From the NCBI RefSeq assembly GCF_002849225.1, contig NZ_PKMC01000004.1, forward strand, positions 1 to 61,730: a stretch of DNA of 61,730 nt. Direction: 5' to 3'. This DNA is from Actinomyces sp. UMB0138. Its GTDB lineage: Bacteria; Bacillota; Negativicutes; Veillonellales; Veillonellaceae. Position 1 is the first letter of the stretch. Every line of letters begins with the position of its first letter. The translations under genes and the position numbers were made by a program. Positions 1 to 7,839 of this stretch are shown in pieces. Below the pieces are notes generated by a model. The model was given only the letters and a program-made list of their open reading frames with translations, did no database searches and had not been told where the DNA came from.

Positions 1-93
1 CCACTTGCGTGCCGCACTTCCATATATGCGCGCACCGAAGCAATAACCTCGTCACCAGTAGTGGCGAACCCGGCAGCGTCCTTAACCACTACA
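1..93. repeat. Terminal direct repeat, left copy
   Basis: These 93 bases are identical to the last 93 bases of the window. Joining the two copies restores one continuous head-closure reading frame, so this is the overlap of a circular or circularly permuted molecule, not a biological repeat inside the genome. Confidence 0.97.
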
Positions 94-140
94 GGTTGTA
101 TTAGGTCGATGTGCTCGCTCATTTTTCCTAGCGTTGCCAC
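1..140 (-). CDS. Head-tail joining (head closure) protein, 5' part, continues through the contig end
   Basis: This is the start of a small head-tail joining protein that reads off the left edge and continues at 61637 after circularisation. I chose the GTG at 140 because GAAAGGA lies 8 bases upstream; an in-frame ATG at 122 is the alternative. The joined product is about 110 aa and begins MATLGKMSEHIDLIQPVVV. It follows the connector gene and precedes an HK97 gp10-like gene, which is the usual place for a head-closure/adaptor protein of siphoviruses. The family call rests on size and position rather than a motif. Confidence 0.75.
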   Translation of the reverse strand, partial: MATLGKMSEHIDLIQPVVVKDAAGFATTGDEVIASVRAYMEVRHAS

Positions 141-156
141 AAGGCGCGTCCTTTCT

Positions 157-474
157 TTAGATTTTCCAGTCCCGATCCAGACGAAGCAGGGTGTTGACTG
201 CGTTCCACACGGCGCGGGCAGCATCGGTTTTGTCTGCCCAAAACCCGGCGGTTGCTCCATCTCTGGATTCGTAGAAATGGGTGGCGAGCATGATAATGCC
301 TTGCCGGGTTGCCTGCGACATGGGCTCCGTTTGGTAGTAGCCCTCGGGCAGATGTTGGTAAGCGGTAGCGTAGGAGATGGCAGCCAAAACAAACGAGGCA
401 ATCAAAGAATCATCCTCGCTATGTTCAACCAGCAGATTTTGCTTGACTAAGGCCATGAGTTCGTCTGTTTTCAT
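157..474 (-). CDS. Head-tail connector protein (gp6-like)
   Basis: Protein of about 105 aa in the style of HK97 gp6/SPP1 gp15 connectors, which form a ring under the portal. An upstream GTG at 483 overlaps the AGGAGG ribosome site, so the ATG at 474 with 8-base spacing is the better start. The sequence is helical and begins MKTDELMALVKQNLLVEHSE, as is typical of the family. It lies directly downstream of the major capsid gene and upstream of head closure, matching head-tail joining order. Confidence 0.75.
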   Translation of the reverse strand: MKTDELMALVKQNLLVEHSEDDSLIASFVLAAISYATAYQHLPEGYYQTEPMSQATRQGIIMLATHFYESRDGATAGFWADKTDAARAVWNAVNTLLRLDRDWKI

Positions 475-503
475 GGCTGCCACCTCCTAACTATTTTTCT
501 GGT

Positions 504-1721
504 TTACCCGGCGGTCTTTTGGGTAAGAACCTTGATCGCTTCGGGCAAGACTAGCTTGCCGTCTAGGCGTTGGGAGGCGAGGAACCCGATCTGCCCGGTG
601 GTTGCAAATAGCTCGTTTAGGCGTTTGAAGGAGCGGCCTTGCCGGTCAGCAATCCAATAAAAACCGAGGTCACCGAACGCTACTGTGCGCGCCCCCGCTT
701 TAAGCTCAGGCACAAAAACACTGGTGTAGACGGGTCGGCCAAGGATCATGTCTGGATTCCCAGCAGTCAGGGCTGGCTGCCACAGGTACTGCCCGTTACC
801 GTCCTTGAGCTTGCGTATGGTCTTTACTGTTGCATCGTTCATCAGCCACACCGCGCGCGCCCGGTAGGGGGAGCGCAAACTATAGTGCAGATCGATGAGT
901 TCATCAGCGCTAATGCCGGTAGGCTTACTGGTGGTCACGCCTAAGTCTGCTCCGCCGGTTGGGTTGAAGATGCCGGTGGGTTTACCTTTACCATCTCCAA
1001 TCAGGAAGGCTTCTTCTTCAGCAGCTCCAATACGGCGAGCAAACTCGCTGGCTAGGTATTGTTCAACGTTAAACGCTGCATCGTTGAGCAGTTCTTCGCT
1101 GATTTTGAGGAAGGTACCCAGCTTGAACGCCGACAGGGAGATTTGGGTGAAGGCTTCATCGGATTCGCTATATGGTTTGCCTTCATCCAGCCAGGTAGCG
1201 GTGCCATGGGTAGACACGACAGGGATCTTGCGATCCCCGCTAGTGGTCTGAATAACCTTGGCGAGGCTTCGCATGATGTTTTGGTCAGCTAAAGACTGCA
1301 CTAGGGTGCGTTCGAACTCGTCAGGCACTAGGTATCCGCCCTCAGAATCCACCCCCTCACTTAGCGCATTCCTTACTTCCATGGGGGAGGTGTTAAGCCG
1401 CATCGCATCCCAAAACGCGCGCTTGTAGGAAACGGTGGCGCGAGCCGGTCTCGCCTTGCCGTCCTCATCAGGGCTGGCGCCGGGTGTAGCAGTGATGGGT
1501 GCCCGAGTCGCCTGCGCGAGGTTGGCTTCTGTGCGTTCGGCCCGCTCGGATCGAGCGATCTCGTTAGAAAGCGCCTCGATCTCAGCCTCCATCTTCGCGT
1601 AAGCCGCATCGTCCTCAGCGCTCAGGCAGCCGGTCTCAAAGTTACGGCGCTCATCCAGAAAAGCCTTCGCCTTATTCCAGGTTTCGGCACGGCGAGCATA
1701 AAGATCAGTAACAGTAGTCAT
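504..1721 (-). CDS. HK97-family major capsid protein
   Basis: Protein of 405 aa forming the icosahedral shell. Residues about 1-75 are charged and coiled-coil, as in the HK97 delta/scaffold domain removed by the head protease. The HK97 fold follows from about residue 100, with the family-like stretches SEGVDSEGGYLVPDEFE and FLIGDGKGKPTGIFN. The gene is preceded by the ClpP-like protease and portal, and followed by connectors. The cut site between the N-terminal domain and the shell domain probably falls in the Pro/Ala-rich stretch around residues 75-95 (inference). Confidence 0.95.
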   Translation of the reverse strand: MTTVTDLYARRAETWNKAKAFLDERRNFETGCLSAEDDAAYAKMEAEIEALSNEIARSERAERTEANLAQATRAPITATPGASPDEDGKARPARATVSYKRAFWDAMRLNTSPMEVRNALSEGVDSEGGYLVPDEFERTLVQSLADQNIMRSLAKVIQTTSGDRKIPVVSTHGTATWLDEGKPYSESDEAFTQISLSAFKLGTFLKISEELLNDAAFNVEQYLASEFARRIGAAEEEAFLIGDGKGKPTGIFNPTGGADLGVTTSKPTGISADELIDLHYSLRSPYRARAVWLMNDATVKTIRKLKDGNGQYLWQPALTAGNPDMILGRPVYTSVFVPELKAGARTVAFGDLGFYWIADRQGRSFKRLNELFATTGQIGFLASQRLDGKLVLPEAIKVLTQKTAG

Positions 1722-1746
1722 GATAAAAAGTTCCTCTCTTAAGGGT

Positions 1747-2616
1747 TTAGTGGGGTTGATCAGTTAGTTGGGCGTATAAATCAACAACCCGCCGACCACA
1801 AGAGACAGCGGGCTGCAAAGAACAACGGGTATCAGGAGATGGCAGTGAGCCAGGCGGAGCACTATCTTTTCGCTGGCCAGCTAACTGCGCGACGAGGCGC
1901 TGTTCCGCGGCCTTTCTGGAAAACACCACACCACCCTTGTTTTTGGGCGGCAACGGCGGCTTCTTACGGGCAGGGCCTTGCTCGTCATCCCCGCCGGAAT
2001 CGTCCTCATCCGGCTCTTCAGATTCTTCGTCCTCTTTGTCTGGGGTTGGTGCTCGTTTACCAGTCAGCAGCTCGTCGGCGAACCCAAGTTCGATGGCTGC
2101 AGTTGCGTCCATCCAGGTCTCGGCATCCATCAACTTCGACAACTTCGCCCTGCTCAACCCAGTCTTGAGCTGGTAAGCATTGATAATCGAGTCCTTGACA
2201 CTCTCAAGCATGTCGAGGGCACGCGAGAGTTCGGTTTTATCGCCCATCGCCAACGTTGCTGGGTTGTGGATCATCAACATCGACACCGGCGACATCGCCA
2301 CATGACTTGCTGCCATGGCGATCACGCTCGCTGCGGATGCTGCGATGCCATCAATATTGACTGTCACGGTTCCTGGGTAGTCCAGAAGCATGTTGTAAAT
2401 CCTGGCTGCCGCCACGACATCGCCACCGGGACTGTTGAGCCAAACAGTGACCGGTCCTGATCCGGCATTTAGTTCAGATGCGAAGATGGCGGGTGTTACG
2501 TCATCGTCGAGCCAGGATTCTTCGGCGATAGCCCCGTTGATACGCAAAACCCGAACATCCTCTTGGATGTCCGGGTTGGTTGTTTCTGGTGGTATCCAGT
2601 TCCAAAAACGCTTCAC
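1747..2616 (-). CDS. ClpP-like prohead (head maturation) protease
   Basis: Protein of 289 aa. The ClpP/crotonase fold is visible: NSPGGDVVAA at about 61-70, the nucleophile region GIAASAASVIAMAA with Ser97, the His117 motif MIHNP, and an Asp near 164-170. These form a Ser-His-Asp triad. It cleaves the capsid N-terminal domain during head maturation. After residue 185 comes a long acidic tail rich in E, D and P, then a basic segment, which is unusual for ClpP itself and may be self-processed. The start at 2616 overlaps the portal stop by four bases, so the two are translationally coupled. Confidence 0.93.
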   Translation of the reverse strand: MKRFWNWIPPETTNPDIQEDVRVLRINGAIAEESWLDDDVTPAIFASELNAGSGPVTVWLNSPGGDVVAAARIYNMLLDYPGTVTVNIDGIAASAASVIAMAASHVAMSPVSMLMIHNPATLAMGDKTELSRALDMLESVKDSIINAYQLKTGLSRAKLSKLMDAETWMDATAAIELGFADELLTGKRAPTPDKEDEESEEPDEDDSGGDDEQGPARKKPPLPPKNKGGVVFSRKAAEQRLVAQLAGQRKDSAPPGSLPSPDTRCSLQPAVSCGRRVVDLYAQLTDQPH

Positions 2617-3926
2617 ATTCTCCTCCTCAAAATTTGGTTCTTTTCAGGTTGTTCTTCCAGCTGCTCATCGTTAGCTGCGACAGCGTCGGCTTGTTTGGTG
2701 GCGGCATAAGCGCCTGCCATATCGAGTGGCAGCATGTTGCCGTTGACCAGGTAGAGATCCCCGCCATCGGCCTCATCGATGCGGTCGAGATTCTCTAGCT
2801 CGCGGATGTCGTTGGCGCTCATCCACCCGTTCTGCCTGGCTACCGCGTAGCCCTCCATACGCGACTGGTAATCCCCGCGCAGCAGCCCCTCAACATTGAA
2901 CTTCACAAACAACTGCTGCTTTTCACGCGGGTTCAAGAGAGTTTTCGTGATTGCTTGTTCCCAGCGGATCACCCACGGATCAAGCGTGTACTTCACAAAC
3001 TCCAGAGACTGCTGCTCAATATTAGAAAAGGAACTCTTTTCCAGATCGCCGATCATGTGCGGCGGAATACGGAAAATCCGGGCAATCTCGTTGAGCTGAA
3101 ACTTCCGTGTTTCAAGAAACTGTGCCTGCTCCGGAGACACGCTAATAGGCGTGTACTTCATGCCCTCTTCTAAAACAGCGACCTTATTGCCGTTCTTCGC
3201 ACCACCAAAGGTAGCCTGCCAAGACTCACGCACCCGAGAAGGATCCTTAATCGTGCCAGGATGCTCCAACACCCCACCAGGAGCAGCACCATTAGCAAAA
3301 AACGACGCCCCGTAATCTTCGGTGGCTTGTGCCAGGCCGATAGCATTGCGGGCCATCGCAATCGGTGAATAACCCACTAAACCGTCGAAGCCGAGACCTG
3401 GGATGTGCAGGACGTCTGCTGGGGTCAGCCGGATGGTTTTGTATTCGCCTGCCGGCTCATCCCAGGAGGTCTGGTACTCGTAATACAAAGCCTTAGTGTC
3501 CAAGTCTCTGCCTACGCTCATGCGGTTTGGCTGCAACGGATAGAGCCCTATGATTTCACCTAGGCCGTTGCGTACGACCTGGGCGAACGCGTTACCCCAC
3601 AAAAGCAGATGCGTCATCAAAGTTTCGCGGAAAACAAACGACGTCATCTCGGGGTTCGGCTCATCATGAAGAAGCCGATACAAACCATGATCGGTAGCTT
3701 TTTCTTTACCGCCACCTTCCGTATGTCGGTAAACATGCAGTGGCAAACCCGCGATAGCCTCAGCCAGGATACGCACGCATGAATGCACAGCGGTCATTTG
3801 CATCGCGCTGCGTTCTGTTACCGGACGACCAGAAGACGTAGGTCCGAACAAGAACGAGTAAGACGAGCCAATCGTATGGTTTTCGGTCTCGCGGGGTCTA
3901 CCGCGTAGCCAGTTGCGTATCCCCAT
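2613..3926 (-). CDS. HK97-family portal protein
   Basis: Protein of 437 aa that forms the dodecameric portal vertex through which DNA is pumped. It starts MGIRNWLRGRPRETEN and contains the family stretches MQMTAVHSCVRILAEAIAGLPLHVY and FRIPPHMIGD. It lies between terminase and protease as usual, but here a plus-strand gene (3957-4631) separates it from terminase. Its start is only about 30 bases from the start of that divergent gene, so the two promoters must share that gap. Confidence 0.95.
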   Translation of the reverse strand: MGIRNWLRGRPRETENHTIGSSYSFLFGPTSSGRPVTERSAMQMTAVHSCVRILAEAIAGLPLHVYRHTEGGGKEKATDHGLYRLLHDEPNPEMTSFVFRETLMTHLLLWGNAFAQVVRNGLGEIIGLYPLQPNRMSVGRDLDTKALYYEYQTSWDEPAGEYKTIRLTPADVLHIPGLGFDGLVGYSPIAMARNAIGLAQATEDYGASFFANGAAPGGVLEHPGTIKDPSRVRESWQATFGGAKNGNKVAVLEEGMKYTPISVSPEQAQFLETRKFQLNEIARIFRIPPHMIGDLEKSSFSNIEQQSLEFVKYTLDPWVIRWEQAITKTLLNPREKQQLFVKFNVEGLLRGDYQSRMEGYAVARQNGWMSANDIRELENLDRIDEADGGDLYLVNGNMLPLDMAGAYAATKQADAVAANDEQLEEQPEKNQILRRRM

Positions 3927-3956
3927 GGAGCACTCCTTGCATGGATAATTTGTTAT

Positions 3957-4631
3957 GTGAATAAACGTAGATCACCGGAAGAACGCATAAACGAACCAGG
4001 CTCAATGCAGTCGGAACGAATCGATGGCTTTGAGAACATAGAAACGGGTACCCCAGTCCTGTACCGGTGGATTTATGACCGAATATTTTGGGATCTCGAC
4101 CATGCAGAAGTCGAGCTGACAGGAAGTCGCGTCGATTTCGCTAATCTAATTCACGCAGCTGCTCACCTACGTCTCGTTTTGGAGCGCGTAGTTACAGCTT
4201 CCTTTGCCGCTAGCAAAAGGCTTTTCGACAAGGCACAGAAAAAGATGGAAAGCGCAAAAGACTTCGGAGAGATGCGAAAACGTTTGAAGGAGCTTAATCC
4301 AAACTATTGGCCATGTTCGTTCGGATATGTTACCCATGATGGAACTGTGGGGCAAGGCGTACGACCGGAAGTTGGACTCCAGGAATCCGAAGTCGGACGC
4401 AGTTTTGGTCTTGTCAGCGCGATCCTCCATGCACCTAATCCATTCAAAAAGAATGAGACTTCTCCTGAAGAGAACTTCGAAGCACTTAGAGCTTTGTGCC
4501 TATTTTTGCGAGAGCTGCTTGAATCCCACATTGTTCAACTTGCAGATTCCTCCGAGTTTCTTCTACTTCGACGTGACGGTAACGGAGAAATTCGAGTTCA
4601 AAGTATCAAGACTGACCGACCACTTTTGTAA
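3957..4631 (+). CDS. Unknown 224-aa accessory protein (moron)
   Basis: Not recognised. The protein is 224 aa, soluble, mostly helical and rich in charged residues, with no obvious catalytic signature. The GTG at 3957 lacks a clear ribosome site; ATG at about 4005 is the alternative. It is the only plus-strand gene between portal and large terminase and ends three bases before the terminase stop. This layout fits an independently transcribed lysogenic-conversion gene, perhaps superinfection exclusion or host modulation, but nothing in the sequence shows the function. Confidence 0.7.
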   Translation: MNKRRSPEERINEPGSMQSERIDGFENIETGTPVLYRWIYDRIFWDLDHAEVELTGSRVDFANLIHAAAHLRLVLERVVTASFAASKRLFDKAQKKMESAKDFGEMRKRLKELNPNYWPCSFGYVTHDGTVGQGVRPEVGLQESEVGRSFGLVSAILHAPNPFKKNETSPEENFEALRALCLFLRELLESHIVQLADSSEFLLLRRDGNGEIRVQSIKTDRPLL

Positions 4632-4634
4632 GTA

Positions 4635-6245
4635 TTAGAGCACAAGTAGTCCCCGCGAGTCGTAAACCGAACCACCACTAAGTGCGTTGCCACACCTGAT
4701 AGCCCGATCCAAGGCCATGATGGTGGCGACCACCCCGTCGATTTTCTCCGTGGATTTTTGCTTATCTGGCTTGATGTTGCCAGCTGGGTCGGTGCGTACG
4801 TGAATGTTATCGACCATCCAGGCCAGCACCGGGTGCCCGCCGTGCGCGAGCTTGCCTTCCAACGCCAGCTTCATCAGTTCCTTGGATGGCGGGGACATGT
4901 CTTTGAAGCCTTGCCCAAACGGCACTACCGTGAAACCAGCATCCTCAAGGTTTTGGCTCATTTGGACCGCACCCCACCGGTCGAAAGCGATTTCTCGGAT
5001 ATTAAACCGGGTGCCCAGATCCTCAATGAACTTCTCGATATACCCGTAGTGCACCACGTTGCCCTCAGTCGTGAGTAGGTGGCCTTGCTGATGCCATAGG
5101 TCGTAGGGGACGTGATCGCGGGCGACCCTCAGTTTCAGGTTGTCTTCGGGAATCCAAAACCACGGCGCAACCGTGTATTTGTCATCGTCATCCGTGGGTG
5201 GGAAGACGAGCACGAACGCGGTGATGTCGGTTGTGGAGGCGAGGTCGAGGCCGCCGTAACAAACACGGCCTTCTAACTCATCCAAGTGGACTGGGCCATC
5301 GTTCTTGTTCCAGGTATTCATAGGCATCCACCGCACAGACTGTTTGACCCACTGGTTCAAACGCAACTGTCTGAAGGTGTTTTCTTCAGCCGGATTCTGC
5401 CTGGCACTATTACAAGCGTCCCTAACTTTCTGGATTGGCACCGTCACGTCCAAGGATGGGTTGGCTTTATGCCACACGTCCTCATCGGTCCAATCATCAT
5501 CTTGCGCCGCCCCATAGATCACCGGGTAGAACGTGGGGTCGTGCTTTTTGCCATCTAGGATGTCTTGGGCTTTTTGGTGTTGCTCATAACAAATGCTATG
5601 CGTATCGGTACCCGCTGTCGTGATCAAGAAGTACAGCGGCTGGGTGCGCGCATCCCCACTGCCTTTGGTCATCACGTCGAAGAGCGCCCGGTTGGGTTGG
5701 GTGTGTAGCTCATCGAATACCACGCCGGAAATATTGAATCCGTGTTTGGAATAAGCCTCGGCCGATAGTACCTGGTAGAAGGAATTGGTGGGGGAGTAGA
5801 TGATACGTTTTTGGCTTCTAAGGATCTTTACCCGCTTGGCTAGTGGGGGACACATTCTCACCATGTCGGCTGCCACTTCGAACACGATGGATGCTTGTTG
5901 CCGATCGGCAGCACACCCATAAACTTCAGCGCGTTCCTCGCCATCGCCGCAACACAGCAAGAGTGCGACGGCGGCGGCTAGTTCAGATTTCCCTTGCTTT
6001 TTAGGGATCTCCACGTAAGCGGTAGTGAATTGGCGAAACCCGTCCGGTTTGACCACCCCGAAAAGGTCGCGAATGATTTGTTCTTGCCAATCAATCAACT
6101 TAAAAGGTTTTCCTGACCACCGTCCTTTCGTATGCTTTAAGGCTTCGATAAACGCGACCGCATAGTCCGCAGCCCGCTTATCGTAATACGAGGTCGGCAG
6201 AGCAAAGCGGGTTGGCTCGTAGCGTTCAAGGCGGCGCATTGCCAT
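4635..6245 (-). CDS. terL: Terminase large subunit
   Basis: DNA-packaging motor of about 536 aa (Terminase_1 type). The ATPase part shows a Walker A-like IPKKQGKSELA, a Walker B GVVFDELH and a coupling region FLITTAGTD. The C-terminal nuclease domain includes YGGLDLASTTDITAF with the metal-binding Asp, and FDRWGAV. The ATG at 6245 is preferred over the upstream one at 6263 because GGAGG sits 7 bases before it. The small terminase is not adjacent but about 8 kb upstream, separated by methylases and a TetR/MFS cassette. Confidence 0.95.
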   Translation of the reverse strand: MAMRRLERYEPTRFALPTSYYDKRAADYAVAFIEALKHTKGRWSGKPFKLIDWQEQIIRDLFGVVKPDGFRQFTTAYVEIPKKQGKSELAAAVALLLCCGDGEERAEVYGCAADRQQASIVFEVAADMVRMCPPLAKRVKILRSQKRIIYSPTNSFYQVLSAEAYSKHGFNISGVVFDELHTQPNRALFDVMTKGSGDARTQPLYFLITTAGTDTHSICYEQHQKAQDILDGKKHDPTFYPVIYGAAQDDDWTDEDVWHKANPSLDVTVPIQKVRDACNSARQNPAEENTFRQLRLNQWVKQSVRWMPMNTWNKNDGPVHLDELEGRVCYGGLDLASTTDITAFVLVFPPTDDDDKYTVAPWFWIPEDNLKLRVARDHVPYDLWHQQGHLLTTEGNVVHYGYIEKFIEDLGTRFNIREIAFDRWGAVQMSQNLEDAGFTVVPFGQGFKDMSPPSKELMKLALEGKLAHGGHPVLAWMVDNIHVRTDPAGNIKPDKQKSTEKIDGVVATIMALDRAIRCGNALSGGSVYDSRGLLVL

Positions 6246-6317
6246 CAAGGCACCTCCAATCACAAAGAAAGGAAAAGCTCAACCAGCGTGGGTTGGGCTC
6301 TATCGGAGAATCAGGTT

Positions 6318-6521
6318 TTAGACCATGGCGTCGAGGGCGTCGTATTCGCGTTTGAGTCGGTTGTATTCTTGGGCGAGGCATTCGAGGCGGAACCGGTTTT
6401 TGCAGGATCGTCCTTCGCGTTCGATGCGCTCGAGTTCGGCTTTGCGTTCGCGTAGAATCATGGTGCCTTCGCCTGGGTCGGTTTCCATCAGTTTCAGGTC
6501 TTTGTCGAATTTCGTGTTCAT
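6318..6521 (-). CDS. Small charged helical protein, unknown
   Basis: Protein of 67 aa, very rich in Arg, Lys and Glu and predicted to be one long coiled helix (ILRERKAELERIEREGRSCK). No function is recognised. A Shine-Dalgarno-like GAAAGGA precedes the ATG. It is the first of several small genes that each follow a copy of the TGTATATACA leader repeat, here at 6557-6625. Confidence 0.7.
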   Translation of the reverse strand: MNTKFDKDLKLMETDPGEGTMILRERKAELERIEREGRSCKNRFRLECLAQEYNRLKREYDALDAMV

Positions 6522-6556
6522 CGCCCTTGTCCTTTCGCTTACCGTGGTTGTTTCGG

Positions 6557-6625
6557 TATGTATATACAGCCATAGGTGTGCGACTATATCCAGTCGTTTT
6601 TGGGCTTATTTGCAAGGAAAATAGC
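6557..6625 (-). repeat. TGTATATACA leader repeat, copy 1
   Basis: In the minus direction the element reads AAATAAGCCC, then ACTGGATATA, then TATGGCTGTATATACATA. It contains the perfect 10-bp palindrome TGTATATACA (6559-6568) and a small inverted repeat around GGATAT (CGACT/AGTCG). The copy sits about 35 bases before the start of the 67-aa gene and resembles the copies at 7026 and 7792. Confidence 0.8.
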
Positions 6626-6704
6626 GATAAACATCTCTAACGAAAAGGCGTCAGTGAGAAGGAAAACCCCGCGCGTGGCAGGGGTTCTCCCGAGTCAGGC
6701 TTGT

Positions 6705-6992
6705 TTATTCGGCGGCCATGGCGGCGGTGAGCGCCCAGGAGAGCGCGTGACCGTCGTCAGGGAAAATCTGGTCGGCTTGCTTGATCAGTTCGAGGCCGCA
6801 TTCGATGAAGGACTTACCCTGCCAGGGGTTCTCGGAGGGGGTTTCGGTCAGGCGGTAGATGCGGGCGTCGTTGCCATAAACCCCGCCCTTGTGCCAACTG
6901 TAGCTGGTGGCGATCACCAGGTTGCCGTAGCGCACCACCGCACCGTAGCTATCGGTGGCCATTTGCAGGCGTTCCATCGTTGTCGTTTCCAT
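6705..6992 (-). CDS. Small conserved phage protein, unknown
   Basis: Protein of 95 aa with aromatic and glycine-rich stretches (YGNLVIATSYSWHKGGVYG) and no recognised motif. The start has GAAAGGA upstream and follows leader repeat copy 2. It lies in the block of small genes between large terminase and the DNA methylases. Such genes are often counter-defence or host-takeover proteins, but that is only inference from place. Confidence 0.7.
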   Translation of the reverse strand: METTTMERLQMATDSYGAVVRYGNLVIATSYSWHKGGVYGNDARIYRLTETPSENPWQGKSFIECGLELIKQADQIFPDDGHALSWALTAAMAAE

Positions 6993-7025
6993 CGCTGTAT
7001 TTCCTTTCTTCGCGTACCGTTTTGA

Positions 7026-7094
7026 TATGTATATACAGCCATAGACTCCCGCTTATATCCAGTCATAAAAGGGCTTATTTTCAAAGAAAAATAG
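7026..7094 (-). repeat. TGTATATACA leader repeat, copy 2
   Basis: Same layout as copy 1: AAATAAGCCC, ACTGGATATA, TATGGCTGTATATACATA in the minus direction, with the palindrome at 7028-7037. The spacer between the ACTGGATA box and TATGG differs in sequence but is of similar length. It lies just before the 95-aa gene and overlaps the last codons of the 155-aa gene. Confidence 0.8.
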
Positions 7095-7548
7095 AGATTC
7101 GCATCTCTTGTCCAGATGCTTTGTCAGGCGGGGTTTTCCATGCCGAATTACCCGAGAGTGGCTTAAGCAGGATTTTGCGAACCTCAGCATACTTTTTACC
7201 GCTAAGTCCTATGCGGTAAAGCAGAGAACGCAGTTCATACTTCTCATTACTTACCTGTCTTGTACTTCGGGTTACGGTGCGGTGGATCTGTTTGGCGTAC
7301 GCGACCAGTTTCGTTAAGAACTCGGTGTAGGCTGTGATTTTCTCGAACTCGGGCAGCTGATCCCACCACGGGAAACTCAGCCCTTCACTACTGGTGGTGA
7401 TGTCGAGCTGGCTCGCGCCGAGCGCTTTAGTGATCAAGTCTTTCTTGGCTGCGATAAGTTCATGTAGCCTTGCCAACTCAGTCTCATCAAGCGTGGCAGG
7501 TAGGGTGACTACGAGCCCGTAGTTTTCAGCCTTTTTGGTGTTCACCAT
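7081..7548 (-). CDS. Conserved phage protein of 155 aa, unknown
   Basis: The N-terminal half is beta-rich and polar and the C-terminal half helical and basic (YRIGLSGKKYAEVRKILLKP). I recall similar C-termini in phage proteins loosely labelled virulence protein, which says nothing firm about function. The start overlaps the stop of the 73-aa gene upstream (7542), so both are co-translated. Confidence 0.7.
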   Translation of the reverse strand: MVNTKKAENYGLVVTLPATLDETELARLHELIAAKKDLITKALGASQLDITTSSEGLSFPWWDQLPEFEKITAYTEFLTKLVAYAKQIHRTVTRSTRQVSNEKYELRSLLYRIGLSGKKYAEVRKILLKPLSGNSAWKTPPDKASGQEMRISIFL

Positions 7549-7763
7549 TGCTCATCCTCCTCACCATCAAATTCGATGCTTTGAACGTCCAGCCATGTGC
7601 GGATGAGGCGCATGAAGTCTTGTGGGAAGTTGGAGACAATCATTTCCACGTGCTCGTAGCCGTGGTCTTCGGCTACATCCCGCACCGCACCAATATCGGT
7701 CAGGTCAACTCCGAGGTTTTCGATTTCTTCTAGATCGACATATAGCTGTCCTATCATCACCAA
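7542..7763 (-). CDS. Small acidic protein, unknown
   Basis: Acidic 73-aa protein (MIGQLYVDLEEIENLGVDL, ending DGEEDEQW). Small acidic phage proteins can act as DNA mimics or antirestriction factors, but no motif proves it. It is preceded by leader repeat copy 3 and directly coupled to the 155-aa gene. The start could be the ATG at 7757 instead of the GTG at 7763. Confidence 0.65.
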   Translation of the reverse strand: MVMIGQLYVDLEEIENLGVDLTDIGAVRDVAEDHGYEHVEMIVSNFPQDFMRLIRTWLDVQSIEFDGEEDEQW

Positions 7764-7791
7764 ACCCTCTCTTTCTTGCTGGTTGTTTGGT

Positions 7792-7832
7792 CATGTACAT
7801 ACAGCCATAGGAACGCGTACTTATCCAGTAAT
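7792..7832 (-). repeat. TGTATATACA leader repeat, copy 3 (diverged)
   Basis: This copy reads ACTGGATAA, then TATGGCTGTATGTACATG in the minus direction. The palindrome has one change (TGTACATACA on plus, 7795-7804), and the AAATAAGCCC part is poorly kept. It lies about 30 bases upstream of the 73-aa gene and just after the broken methylase gene. Confidence 0.7.
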
Positions 7833-7839
7833 TTTTGCC

